Positions 1 through 6,185 of a stretch of DNA of 10,066 nt are shown here, piece by piece. The translations under genes were made by a program, and so were the position numbers. The notes below the pieces were generated by a model. The model saw only the letters and a list, made by a program, of their open reading frames with translations. It made no database searches and was not told where the DNA came from. Origin of the DNA: an uncultured Actinomycetes bacterium (GTDB lineage: Bacteria; Actinomycetota; Acidimicrobiia; Acidimicrobiales; Microtrichaceae); assembly GCA_903941145.1 (NCBI GenBank), contig CAJANQ010000037.1, forward strand, positions 1-10,066, given 5' to 3'. Position 1 is the stretch's first letter; the number at the start of each line of letters is the position of its first letter.

Positions 1-744
1 AAGAACACCTACGGCACCGGGTCGTTCGTCCTCATGAACGTGGGCGAGACCTGCCCCACCCCCACCGAGGGCCTGCTCACCACCGTCGGATGGACCGTGC
101 CGGCGCACGTGCTGGGTCGGACCGGCGAGGACGTCACCCACTACGCGCTCGAGGGCGCCATCTTCATCACCGGTGCCGCCGTGCAGTGGCTGCGGGACGG
201 CCTGGGGATCATCGACGAGGCGGCAGAGGTCGGGCCGCTGGCGGCATCGGTGGACGACACCGCCGGCGTCGTGTTCGTGCCCGCCTTCACCGGTCTGGGC
301 TCCCCGTACTGGGACCCCTACGCGAGGGGGTCGGTGCTCGGCATCACCCGGGGTGCCGGCCGCGCCCACCTGGCCCGAGCCGTGGTGGAGTCCATGGCGT
401 ACCAGACCCGCGACGTGGTCGACACGATGACCGCCGCGTCGGGCGAGGAGCTCGAGGAGCTCCGGGTCGACGGCGGCGCCTCGGCCATGGACCTGCTCCT
501 GCAGCTGCAGGCCGACCAGGTCGGCGTGACCGTCGCTCGGGCCACGGTGCAGGAGACGACGGCGCTCGGCGCCGCGTACCTGGCCGGCCTCGGTGCCGGC
601 GTGTGGGCGACCGTCGACGAGGTCTCGGCCCGCTGGACGGCGGACGCCCGGTTCGAGCCGGCCGGCGACCCGGCGCTGGTCGACGCCGCCTACCAGCAGT
701 GGCGGCGCGGGGTGGAACGGTCCCGGGGCTGGGCGACGGAGTAG
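1..744 (+). CDS. glpK: Glycerol kinase, C-terminal part (5' end outside window)
   Basis: Glycerol kinase phosphorylates glycerol to sn-glycerol 3-phosphate with ATP in the cytoplasm, the entry step of glycerol catabolism and a source of phospholipid backbone. The reading frame is open from base 1, giving 247 visible residues of a family usually near 500. The fragment starts in the conserved KNTYGTG segment and continues through YALEGAIF, PAFTGLGSPYWDPYARG, ESMAYQTRDV, LRVDGGA and TTALGAAYLAGL, all closely matching E. coli GlpK from memory. This is the second FGGY-type actin-like domain, which contributes nucleotide binding. After VDGGA the usual asparagine-containing segment reads SAMDLLLQLQAD, a mild divergence. 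It is the only + strand gene here and ends 13 bases before the stop of the convergent ACT-domain gene. Family assignment is very secure; the N-terminus and promoter cannot be seen. Confidence 0.96.
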   Translation, partial: KNTYGTGSFVLMNVGETCPTPTEGLLTTVGWTVPAHVLGRTGEDVTHYALEGAIFITGAAVQWLRDGLGIIDEAAEVGPLAASVDDTAGVVFVPAFTGLGSPYWDPYARGSVLGITRGAGRAHLARAVVESMAYQTRDVVDTMTAASGEELEELRVDGGASAMDLLLQLQADQVGVTVARATVQETTALGAAYLAGLGAGVWATVDEVSARWTADARFEPAGDPALVDAAYQQWRRGVERSRGWATE

Positions 745-757
745 CAGGGCGGGGCCG

Positions 758-1363
758 TCAGGCCAGGCCGGCGAGCTCTTCCAGGACCCGCTGCTCCCGG
801 CCCCGCAGCGGAAGGTGCTCGCGGGCGACGACCAGCGCAGCCTCCGAGCGCTCAAGACGCACCACGGACACCGCGCCCAGCTCGGCGCTGCCGGTCCCTG
901 CCGTCGCACCCGCCACCAGCGCGCCGAGCCATGCGTCGGCCGGCACGTCGGGGCCGGCCACGGCCAGCGGCGCGCTGCCGTCGAGCGGGACGACCGCGGC
1001 CCAGTCGGCCGAGAGCATCTGACGGGCCCCGTCGGCCAAAAACTTTGGCATGAGGGCCGCATCGGCGTCGCGGAGCGACCGGGCCAGACCGAGCGCGGCC
1101 AGCGACGGGTCCGGCGGCGCGCCCTCGAGCTCTCTGACGTCCTCCACGTCGACGCCCTCGACGTCGGCGACCTCGCGGATGAGCAGGTCGGTGAGGCCGT
1201 CCTCGGGCAGCTCGACGACGAGCTCGTCGACCGCCTTGCCGGCACCACGCTCGATGATGTCGATGCCGATCACGTCGCCGCCGACGGCACCGATGCGTGA
1301 CGCCACGGCCCCGAGCGCACCCGGGCGGTCGGGCAGCCAGACACGGACGGCGACAACAGGCAT
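758..1363 (-). CDS. ACT-domain protein with possible degenerate GAF-like C-terminus
   Basis: This 201-residue protein begins with a clear ACT domain at about residues 3-78. It has the alternating strand-helix pattern and the ligand-loop motif LPDRPGALG at 10-18; the glycine there usually contacts an amino-acid ligand in ACT dimers. Residues about 98-200 (WAAVVPLDG, AALVVAREHLPLRGRE) resemble a shortened GAF-like sensor fold, but that is a weak pattern call. No catalytic domain is present, so a regulatory or sensory role is inferred. The gene follows the AlaC-type aminotransferase by 77 bases on the same strand, so an amino-acid ligand is plausible but unproven. The ATG at 1363 is preceded by TAGGTT six bases upstream and by no good Shine-Dalgarno sequence. 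The ACT call is confident; the biological role is unknown. Confidence 0.85.
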   Translation of the reverse strand: MPVVAVRVWLPDRPGALGAVASRIGAVGGDVIGIDIIERGAGKAVDELVVELPEDGLTDLLIREVADVEGVDVEDVRELEGAPPDPSLAALGLARSLRDADAALMPKFLADGARQMLSADWAAVVPLDGSAPLAVAGPDVPADAWLGALVAGATAGTGSAELGAVSVVRLERSEAALVVAREHLPLRGREQRVLEELAGLA

Positions 1364-1369
1364 GGCCCG

Positions 1370-1375
1370 AACCTA
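1370..1375 (-). promoter_or_regulatory. Candidate -10 element for leaderless ACT-domain gene
   Basis: TAGGTT on the minus strand fits the actinobacterial -10 pattern TAnnnT and lies exactly 6 bases before the ATG at 1363, so transcription would begin at or next to the start codon. I see no convincing -35 hexamer at 17-18 bases. The segment TAGGTTCGGGCCATG differs by one base from the equivalent segment before the aminotransferase gene. Confidence 0.45.
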
Positions 1376-1410
1376 CTGACCGTTCCGGACGGGCGTGCAG
1401 CGGTTTCGTT

Positions 1411-1432
1411 GCGGCAGCATGAACTCTGCCGC
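1411..1432 (-). terminator. Hairpin just after the aminotransferase gene
   Basis: A perfect 7-bp inverted repeat (GCGGCAG / CTGCCGC) encloses an 8-base loop and begins 9 bases past the aminotransferase stop codon. It is followed by AACGAAACC rather than a T-run, so it is not a classical intrinsic terminator. GC-rich actinobacteria often have such U-poor hairpins, and it could instead protect a 3' end. Confidence 0.35.
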
Positions 1433-1440
1433 GGCGGGCC

Positions 1441-2616
1441 TCAGCCCAGCTTGGGCAGGGCGCGCTTGAGGTTGCGGACGGCCTGGTTGATCCGCTGCTC
1501 GTTCTCGATGAGCGCGAACCGGACGTTGCCCTCGCCGCCGGGGCCGAAGCCCACGCCGGGCGACAGCGCCACGCCGGCCTCGCGGACCAGGAGCGAGCAG
1601 AACTCGACGGACCCCATCTCCTTGTAGGGCTCGGGGATCGGCGACCAGGCGAACATCGTGCCCATGGGCGGCTGCATGTCCCAGCCGATCCGGGCCAGCC
1701 CCGAGCAGAGGGCGTCGCGACGGACCTGGTAGACCGCGTTGGCCTCCTGCGGGTAGTCCGGCAGCTCGTTGAGCGTGACCGTGGCCGCGATCTGGATGGG
1801 CTGGAAGGTGCCGTAGTCCAGGTAGGACTTCATCTTGGCGAGGGCGGCGACGACCTGCGGGTTGCCCACCATGAAGGCGACGCGCCAGCCGGCCATCGAG
1901 AACGACTTGGTCATCGAGTAGAGCTCGACGGCGACTTCTTTGGCGCCCTCGGCCTGCAGGATCGACGGCGGGCGGTAGCCGTCGAAACCCAGGTCGGCGT
2001 AGGCGTTGTCGTGGACGAGCACGACCTCTTTCTCCCGGGCGAAGTCGACGACCCGCTGCATGAACGCCAGGTCGACGCACGTGGTGGTCGGGTTGTGCGG
2101 GAACGACAGGACGATCACGCGGGGCTTGGGGTGCGAGTACTCCCAGGCCTGGACCATGTTCTCGAAGAACTCGTCGCCGGTCCCGAGCGGGATCTCGCGG
2201 ACGTCGGCGCCGGCGAAGATCGGGCCGAAGATGTGGATCGGGTAGCTGGGCGCCGGCACGAGCGCCGCGTCGCCGGGCTGGACCAGCGTCCACATGAGGT
2301 GGCTGAACCCCTCCTTGGCACCGATGGTGTTGATGACCTCGGTGTCGGGGTCGAGGTCCACGTTGAACCGACGCTTGTAGTAGTCGGCGGCAGCCTGGCG
2401 GAGCTTGGGAATGCCGCGGGATGCCGAATAGCGGTGGTTGCGCTCGTTGTGGGCGGCCTCGGCGAGCTTCTCGACGGCGATGGCGGGCGACGGGAGGTCC
2501 GGGTTGCCGAATCCGAGGTCGATGATGTCCTCGCCGGCCCGCCGAGCCTCCACCTTCAGGCTGTCGATGATCGTAAAGACGTACGGCGGCAGCGACGTGA
2601 TGCGGCGGAACTCCAT
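1441..2616 (-). CDS. alaC: AlaC-type alanine/pyruvate aminotransferase (PLP fold type I)
   Basis: This 391-residue enzyme matches E. coli AlaC almost end to end from memory: RITSLPPYVF at 5-14, GEDIIDLGFGNPD at 28-40, RYSASRGIPKLR at 62-73, TIGAKEG at 97-103, PAPSYPIHIFGP at 121-132, SFPHNPTTTCVDL at 171-183, HDNAYAD at 202-208 and VRFALIEN near the end. The PLP-binding lysine is K237 in SMTKSFSMAGWR; the late arginine in VRFALIE should bind the substrate carboxylate. AlaC transfers an amino group from glutamate to pyruvate to make alanine. The related LL-diaminopimelate aminotransferase (DapL) is the main alternative; the SYPIHI and CVDL context favours AlaC. The ATG at 2616 is supported by the strong N-terminal match and an upstream TAGGTT. 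The preceding ROK gene ends 69 bases upstream, and a 12-base direct repeat lies in that gap. Confidence 0.92.
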   Translation of the reverse strand: MEFRRITSLPPYVFTIIDSLKVEARRAGEDIIDLGFGNPDLPSPAIAVEKLAEAAHNERNHRYSASRGIPKLRQAAADYYKRRFNVDLDPDTEVINTIGAKEGFSHLMWTLVQPGDAALVPAPSYPIHIFGPIFAGADVREIPLGTGDEFFENMVQAWEYSHPKPRVIVLSFPHNPTTTCVDLAFMQRVVDFAREKEVVLVHDNAYADLGFDGYRPPSILQAEGAKEVAVELYSMTKSFSMAGWRVAFMVGNPQVVAALAKMKSYLDYGTFQPIQIAATVTLNELPDYPQEANAVYQVRRDALCSGLARIGWDMQPPMGTMFAWSPIPEPYKEMGSVEFCSLLVREAGVALSPGVGFGPGGEGNVRFALIENEQRINQAVRNLKRALPKLG

Positions 2617-2622
2617 GGCCTG

Positions 2623-2628
2623 AACCTA
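2623..2628 (-). promoter_or_regulatory. Candidate -10 element for leaderless aminotransferase gene
   Basis: TAGGTT (minus strand) fits TAnnnT and ends 6 bases before the ATG at 2616. The -35 position would fall at about 2646-2651, which shows no TTGACA-like match but touches the first copy of a direct repeat. An activator-assisted promoter is one explanation. Confidence 0.45.
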
Positions 2629-2649
2629 CCGTGCCCGCCTGCGCCGACC

Positions 2650-2684
2650 ACGGAGGGTTGGGGAGGCAGGAGACGGAGGGTTGG
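2650..2684 (-). repeat. Two direct copies of a 12-base repeat upstream of the aminotransferase gene
   Basis: CCAACCCTCCGT (minus strand) occurs exactly twice, at 2673-2684 and 2650-2661, with starts 23 bases apart, about two helical turns. Both copies lie in the 69-base gap between the ROK kinase stop and the aminotransferase start. The copy nearer the gene overlaps the expected -35 position. A regulator-binding site is possible; the repeat itself is certain, its function is not. Confidence 0.5.
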
Positions 2685-2685
2685 C

Positions 2686-3651
2686 TCAGCCGGCGGCGAT
2701 GAGCGCCGCGCCGAGCGCCCCGGCCTCCGGCCCGCCGGGCGAGCCGAGCACCTGCACGTTCCGTCGGTCGACGGCGTGCGGGTACTCCGTCGCCAGCGTC
2801 GAGCGGACCCGAGCCAGCAGCCGCTCCCCCGCCGCGATCACCCCGCCGCCGACCACGACCACCTCGGGGTCGAGCACGACGAGCAGGTTGGCGAGCCCCA
2901 GTGCGACGTTGTCGGCGAACTCGTCGAGCACCACGACCGCCTCGGGGTCCTCGGCCGCAGCGAGCGTGGTCACGTGCTCGCCGGTGATCTGTTCGACCGA
3001 CCCGGCCGCCGTGACGAGCGAGGTCCCACGGCCGGCCTCGGCCGCCTCACGGCCGAGCCGTCCAAGGGCGGTGCCGGAGGCATAGCGCTCCCAGCAGCCC
3101 CGTTGCCCGCACGGACAGGGGACCCCGTTGCGGTCCACCACCATGTGGCCGGGCTCGCCGGCGAACCCCATGGCGCCGCGGACCAGCTGTCCGTCGACCA
3201 CCAGGCCGCCGCCGATGCCGGTGCCGAGCGTGACGGCCACCAGGTGCTGCGCGTCGGGGGCCAGCAGGGCCCGGGCCGCCACTGCCACACAGTTGGCGTC
3301 GTTGTCGGTGACCACGGGCAGGCCGACGGCGGCAGACACTGCGCCGACGACGTCCACGTCGTTGAGCCCTGCCGAGTTCGGGGCACGGCGGACAACGCCG
3401 GTCAGGTCGACCAGTCCGGCGAGGCCCACGCCGACCCGCTCGACGGGCGTCGACGCCCGGGCGAGCACGGCGCCGAGCGCGTCCACGATCGAACCGACGA
3501 CCTCGGGCGAGTTGGCGTCGGACGGGACCTGCTCACGGTCGACCACGACCGGGGTGCCGTCGGCATCCACTGCGACGAGGAGCGCCAGCGTCTTGGTGCC
3601 GCCGACGTCGACGCCGGCGACCACACGAGGAACGGAAGACTGTGTTGCCAC
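2686..3651 (-). CDS. ROK-family glucokinase
   Basis: This 321-residue protein is the normal length for an ROK sugar kinase, which phosphorylates glucose (or a related hexose) at C6 in the cytoplasm. Residues 12-21 (AGVDVGGTKT) form the N-terminal phosphate-binding loop. DNDAN at 116-120 carries the catalytic aspartate, expected at D118. TLGTGIGGG at 141-149 is the second nucleotide-binding motif. GEPGHM at 165-170 and CPCGQRGCWE at 179-188 supply the structural zinc ligands H169, C179, C181 and C186. The frame is open to 3933, but that would overlap the upstream gene. I chose the GTG at 3651 because homology begins about nine residues later and a promoter-like hexamer precedes it; a GTG at 3669 is an alternative. 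No N-terminal helix-turn-helix is present, so this is a kinase and not an ROK repressor. Glucose specificity is inferred from similarity; ROK kinases also include N-acetylmannosamine and fructose kinases. Confidence 0.9.
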   Translation of the reverse strand: MATQSSVPRVVAGVDVGGTKTLALLVAVDADGTPVVVDREQVPSDANSPEVVGSIVDALGAVLARASTPVERVGVGLAGLVDLTGVVRRAPNSAGLNDVDVVGAVSAAVGLPVVTDNDANCVAVAARALLAPDAQHLVAVTLGTGIGGGLVVDGQLVRGAMGFAGEPGHMVVDRNGVPCPCGQRGCWERYASGTALGRLGREAAEAGRGTSLVTAAGSVEQITGEHVTTLAAAEDPEAVVVLDEFADNVALGLANLLVVLDPEVVVVGGGVIAAGERLLARVRSTLATEYPHAVDRRNVQVLGSPGGPEAGALGAALIAAG

Positions 3652-3657
3652 GGCCGC

Positions 3658-3686
3658 AGTCTGTCCCACCAGGGACCGGCGGTCAG
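3658..3686 (-). promoter_or_regulatory. Candidate promoter for leaderless ROK kinase gene
   Basis: On the minus strand CTGACC (3681-3686, four of six matching TTGACA) is followed 17 bases later by CAGACT (3658-3663, a C-first version of TAnnnT). This lies 6 bases before the GTG at 3651. It sits in the 38-base gap after the SMC-like gene. The same CAGACT-N6-GTG arrangement precedes the QueG-type gene. Confidence 0.4.
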
Positions 3687-3689
3687 GCT

Positions 3690-5642
3690 TCAGCAGCGGA
3701 CAGCGCGGGCCACCGCGGGGCCCTGGGCCTCGGCCCAGACGGCGGCGGCGGGGTCGTCGCACAGCACGACCGACTGCACGAGCGGGCCGAGCGCCGCCAG
3801 ACGGGCCAGCACACGGCCGAGCTCGTCGGGGTCGGACGGGAGACCGTCGACCAGGACCGGGACGGACCCGCCCACGGTCGTGGCCCGCCGGGCGCCGATC
3901 CCACAGGTGAGCTCCCACTCGACGGACTGCCACGGCGTGACGGCCGGTGCGGGCACCGCCGGCACCGCGGTCGGGACGGGCGCAAGGGTCAGCCGCTGCT
4001 CGGCCTCTCGCAGTCGCAGCTCGGCGGCGCGACAGCCGTCCATCTCGGACTGGACCTCGTGGTGACGGACGACGCGGGCCTGCGCCGCGGCGAGCCGGGC
4101 GTCGGCCGCTCGCACCTCGGCGGTCATCACGTCGAGCTCGGCGTCGTCGGTCTGGACCAGACCGGCCTCGATGCGGGCGACCTCGGCGTCGAGCGACTCG
4201 GCCCTGCGACGCGCTGCGACCAGCCGCTCGGGGACGTCGGCCAGCCGCTCGACCATGGTCTCCGCCACGGCGGCGACCTCGGTGGGCGAGCGGACCCAGC
4301 CCACCTCGGCACCGACCAGCACCAGGTGGTCGCGAAGGGCCTCGGTGGCGGCCAGGACGTTCGGGTCGTCGGCCGACGGGCTGGCCAGCCGAACCTCACG
4401 GAGCAGCTCGGCCAGTACCTCGGGCCGACGCTCGTCGGTGCGGACGGTCGTCGTCGCAGTGCTGCCGGCCCGACCGGACGCAACGGCGTCGGCGAGCAGG
4501 TGGTGGGCCCGGCCCATGAGCACGGTCCGACGGGACTCCAGCTCCTCGAACACGCCCTCGTCGGGCAGCACGGCACGCAGCCGGACGACCTCGTCGGTGG
4601 CGGACTCGAGGCGCGACGCAGCGTCGTGCAGCGCCGCGGTGTGCTCGGCCAGTGCACGGGCGTTCGGCACGCCGGTCACGTAGGCCGTGTACGTCTCGTA
4701 CCCGAGGGCGTCGAGCAGCTCGGCCTCGGTGGCCCGCAGCTCGTCCATCTCGGACGAGGAGGTGCCGGGTGCGTAGATCTGGTCGCGGACCCGTTCGAGC
4801 CGGTTGGTCAGGTCTGGGTCGTGGACCGGCGAGCGCTGGGCCTGCTCGATGCGGTCGACCTGGGCGCGAGCCTCGGCCCGGGCCACCTCGGCCGTCGCGA
4901 GCTGCCGCTCGGCCGCGGCGCGGCGCTCCTCGACGGTGTGCTCCTCGGCCATGACGACGTCGAGCGCCTCGGCAAGGTCCAGCGCGTCCGGGTCGGGCCC
5001 GCCGGGGCCGTCAATCAGTACGAGCAGCTGGTCGCGCACCTCGACGAGGCGCTGCGGGTCCTTGGCCTCCAGCGACTGCACCTCGTCGTGCAGCTCGTGG
5101 GACGCCGCGATCAGTGCGGCACGCTCGGCCTGAGCGGCCCGCCGCAGCTCCTGACGCTCGGTCTGGCGGCCCTCGGCGCCGGCCGCCACCGACTCGCGGT
5201 GCGCTGTGGCGCTGGCCACGGCGGCCTCGGCGAGCGGGTCGAGCAGCGCCCGCAGCTCCTCGGTGCGGCGGCCGAGCTCGGCGCGGGCCTGTGCCATCTC
5301 GGCGAGCGTCGCCGGAGGTTCAGGGTTGCCGGCCACGTCGCCCGTCCCGTCCCCAGCGGTCAGGACGGACGACGTGGTCAGAGCAGTGGGCCGCAGGACC
5401 GGGGCCAGCGGCGCGTCGGTGCGCAGCAGGTCGGTCGTGGCGGCGTCGAGCGGCATCAGCACCCCGTGCAGGTCGACCGTTGCGGCGTCGGCCGGGACGG
5501 CACCCGACCCACCCAGCGCAGCGACGACCTCGGCCAGGCGGCGACGCTGTTCCGGGGACGCGCCGAGCAGCACCGTCAGTGACGGGTGCAGCTCCAGGGG
5601 GTGTGCTCCCCTGGACAGGGCGTCGATCCGAACCAGCTTCAT
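3690..5642 (-). CDS. SMC/RecF-like coiled-coil protein with degenerate ATPase head
   Basis: I do not recognise a named family for this 650-residue protein. Its plan resembles SMC/RecF/RecN ATPases. A short beta-rich N-terminus (MKLVRIDAL) leads into LTVLLGASPEQRRRLA at 22-37, exactly where such proteins carry a P-loop, but the GKS/T lysine is absent. Acidic, Ala/Leu/Arg-rich coiled coil covers about 112-210 and 230-270. A middle segment about 275-325 contains ALGYETY. More helix and coiled coil follow at about 330-385, 402-445 and 455-552. A Pro/Ala linker leads to a last domain with VPVLVDGLPSD at 594-604, resembling a Walker B strand without the following glutamate, and VVLCDDPAAAVWAE at 625-638. 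No LSGG signature is visible. I infer a structural or DNA-organising protein that lost ATPase activity, or a partner of an active subunit. The ATG at 5642 has GAGG five bases upstream. No signal peptide or membrane helix is seen. Confidence 0.75.
   Translation of the reverse strand: MKLVRIDALSRGAHPLELHPSLTVLLGASPEQRRRLAEVVAALGGSGAVPADAATVDLHGVLMPLDAATTDLLRTDAPLAPVLRPTALTTSSVLTAGDGTGDVAGNPEPPATLAEMAQARAELGRRTEELRALLDPLAEAAVASATAHRESVAAGAEGRQTERQELRRAAQAERAALIAASHELHDEVQSLEAKDPQRLVEVRDQLLVLIDGPGGPDPDALDLAEALDVVMAEEHTVEERRAAAERQLATAEVARAEARAQVDRIEQAQRSPVHDPDLTNRLERVRDQIYAPGTSSSEMDELRATEAELLDALGYETYTAYVTGVPNARALAEHTAALHDAASRLESATDEVVRLRAVLPDEGVFEELESRRTVLMGRAHHLLADAVASGRAGSTATTTVRTDERRPEVLAELLREVRLASPSADDPNVLAATEALRDHLVLVGAEVGWVRSPTEVAAVAETMVERLADVPERLVAARRRAESLDAEVARIEAGLVQTDDAELDVMTAEVRAADARLAAAQARVVRHHEVQSEMDGCRAAELRLREAEQRLTLAPVPTAVPAVPAPAVTPWQSVEWELTCGIGARRATTVGGSVPVLVDGLPSDPDELGRVLARLAALGPLVQSVVLCDDPAAAVWAEAQGPAVARAVRC
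5593..5615 (-). other. Strong hairpin inside the start of the SMC-like coding region
   Basis: A perfect 8-bp inverted repeat (TCCAGGGG / CCCCTGGA) with a 7-base loop lies about 28-50 bases after the A of the start codon, within codons 10-17. It could form in the mRNA and affect early translation or decay. Chance in GC-rich coding sequence is the main alternative. Confidence 0.35.
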
Positions 5643-5647
5643 GAGAA

Positions 5648-5651
5648 CCTC
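5648..5651 (-). promoter_or_regulatory. Ribosome binding site of SMC-like gene
   Basis: GAGG on the minus strand ends 5 bases before the ATG at 5642. It fixes the start and contrasts with neighbouring genes that lack a Shine-Dalgarno sequence and show a -10-like hexamer instead. Confidence 0.5.
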
Positions 5652-5733
5652 GGGGGACGACTTCGGCCGTCGGCCGCCCCGGCCTGAGAAGAATCTCGGA
5701 ACTGGGGAGAACTACCTAGGCCGGTCAAGGTGC

Positions 5734-6126
5734 TCAGTCGACCTGGATCTTGCGGACCTTCTTGGCCGCCGGCGCCGGCCCCTCTGGTTCGTCGTCCGAC
5801 CCGTCGTCCGGCCGGTCGTCGGCGGCGGGGTCCGCGCTCCAGGCCTGCTCGTTGGACCAGCCCTCGTCGGTCCAGCCGTCGTCGGCGTCCTCCGGCTCGC
5901 CCCACGGGCTCGGCCGGGAGGGCGTCACCTTGGCCACCAGGTCGCTCACGACCCCGGTCACGGTCTCGACGGCGCCGTGCAGTTTGTCGCGGTCCTCGAC
6001 GAGCTCCTCGACGGCGTCGAGGAACGACCGGGCGGCGCCGAGCACCTCTCGGGCGGCGCGCTGCAGCTGTGCCGTGCCGTCGGAGCCGGTCGGCCCGTCC
6101 TCGGTGGCGTCAGCCTCGGTTGCCAT
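5734..6126 (-). CDS. Small acidic protein of unknown function downstream of ArsA
   Basis: The protein is 130 residues with no recognised domain. Residues about 17-68 (LQRAAREVLGAARSFLDAVEELVEDRDKL as a positional landmark is truncated here: see LQRAAREVLGAARSFL at 21-36) form amphipathic helix, followed by a helix with VSDLVAKV at 60-67. Residues 72-117 are a low-complexity acidic stretch rich in Asp, Glu, Pro and Trp. The chain ends in a basic patch, KKVRKIQVD (122-130). The helix-acidic linker-basic tail layout suggests a cytoplasmic adaptor rather than an enzyme; that is inference. The frame is open further upstream into arsA, but the ATG at 6126 starts the plausible protein and leaves a 59-base gap after arsA. 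Being third after SRPBCC and ArsA on the same strand suggests a shared job. Confidence 0.75.
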   Translation of the reverse strand: MATEADATEDGPTGSDGTAQLQRAAREVLGAARSFLDAVEELVEDRDKLHGAVETVTGVVSDLVAKVTPSRPSPWGEPEDADDGWTDEGWSNEQAWSADPAADDRPDDGSDDEPEGPAPAAKKVRKIQVD

Positions 6127-6132
6127 GGCCAC

Positions 6133-6161
6133 ATGATGGACGCGTCGGCGGCGGCCGTCGA
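6133..6161 (-). promoter_or_regulatory. Candidate promoter for the small acidic protein gene
   Basis: CATCAT (6133-6138, minus strand) lies 6 bases before the ATG at 6126. TCGACG (6156-6161), four of six matching TTGACA, lies 17 bases further upstream. The match is weak, and the gene may also be read from the SRPBCC-ArsA transcript. Confidence 0.3.
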
Positions 6162-6185
6162 ACGGAAACGTCCGGCAGGGCCGGT

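Noticed and set aside
745..757. Terminator between the convergent glycerol kinase and ACT genes.
   Set aside because: The 13-base gap and its flanks offer only a GGCC-N4-GGCC palindrome and no T-run; too weak to annotate.
3652..3933. Longer N-terminus for the ROK kinase.
   Set aside because: The extra sequence is Arg/Pro-rich shadow of the SMC-like gene; ROK homology begins just after the GTG at 3651.
2011..4065. Long open frame on the + strand (684 codons) across the aminotransferase, ROK and SMC-like genes.
   Set aside because: It is antisense to three well-supported genes, spans their boundaries, and has a Gly/Arg/Asp/His-rich composition without domains. Long antisense frames are expected at this GC content.
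3642..5582. 646-codon + strand frame opposite the SMC-like gene.
   Set aside because: It is low in recognisable motifs and rich in Gly/Arg/Val. The minus-strand protein has clear coiled-coil composition, a start and a ribosome binding site.
5723..5728. TTGACC as a -35 element for the SMC-like gene (gap 5643-5733).
   Set aside because: No TAnnnT-like hexamer lies 16-18 bases downstream (the positions read CCCAGT, CCAGTT or CAGTTC), so a promoter cannot be supported from this alone.
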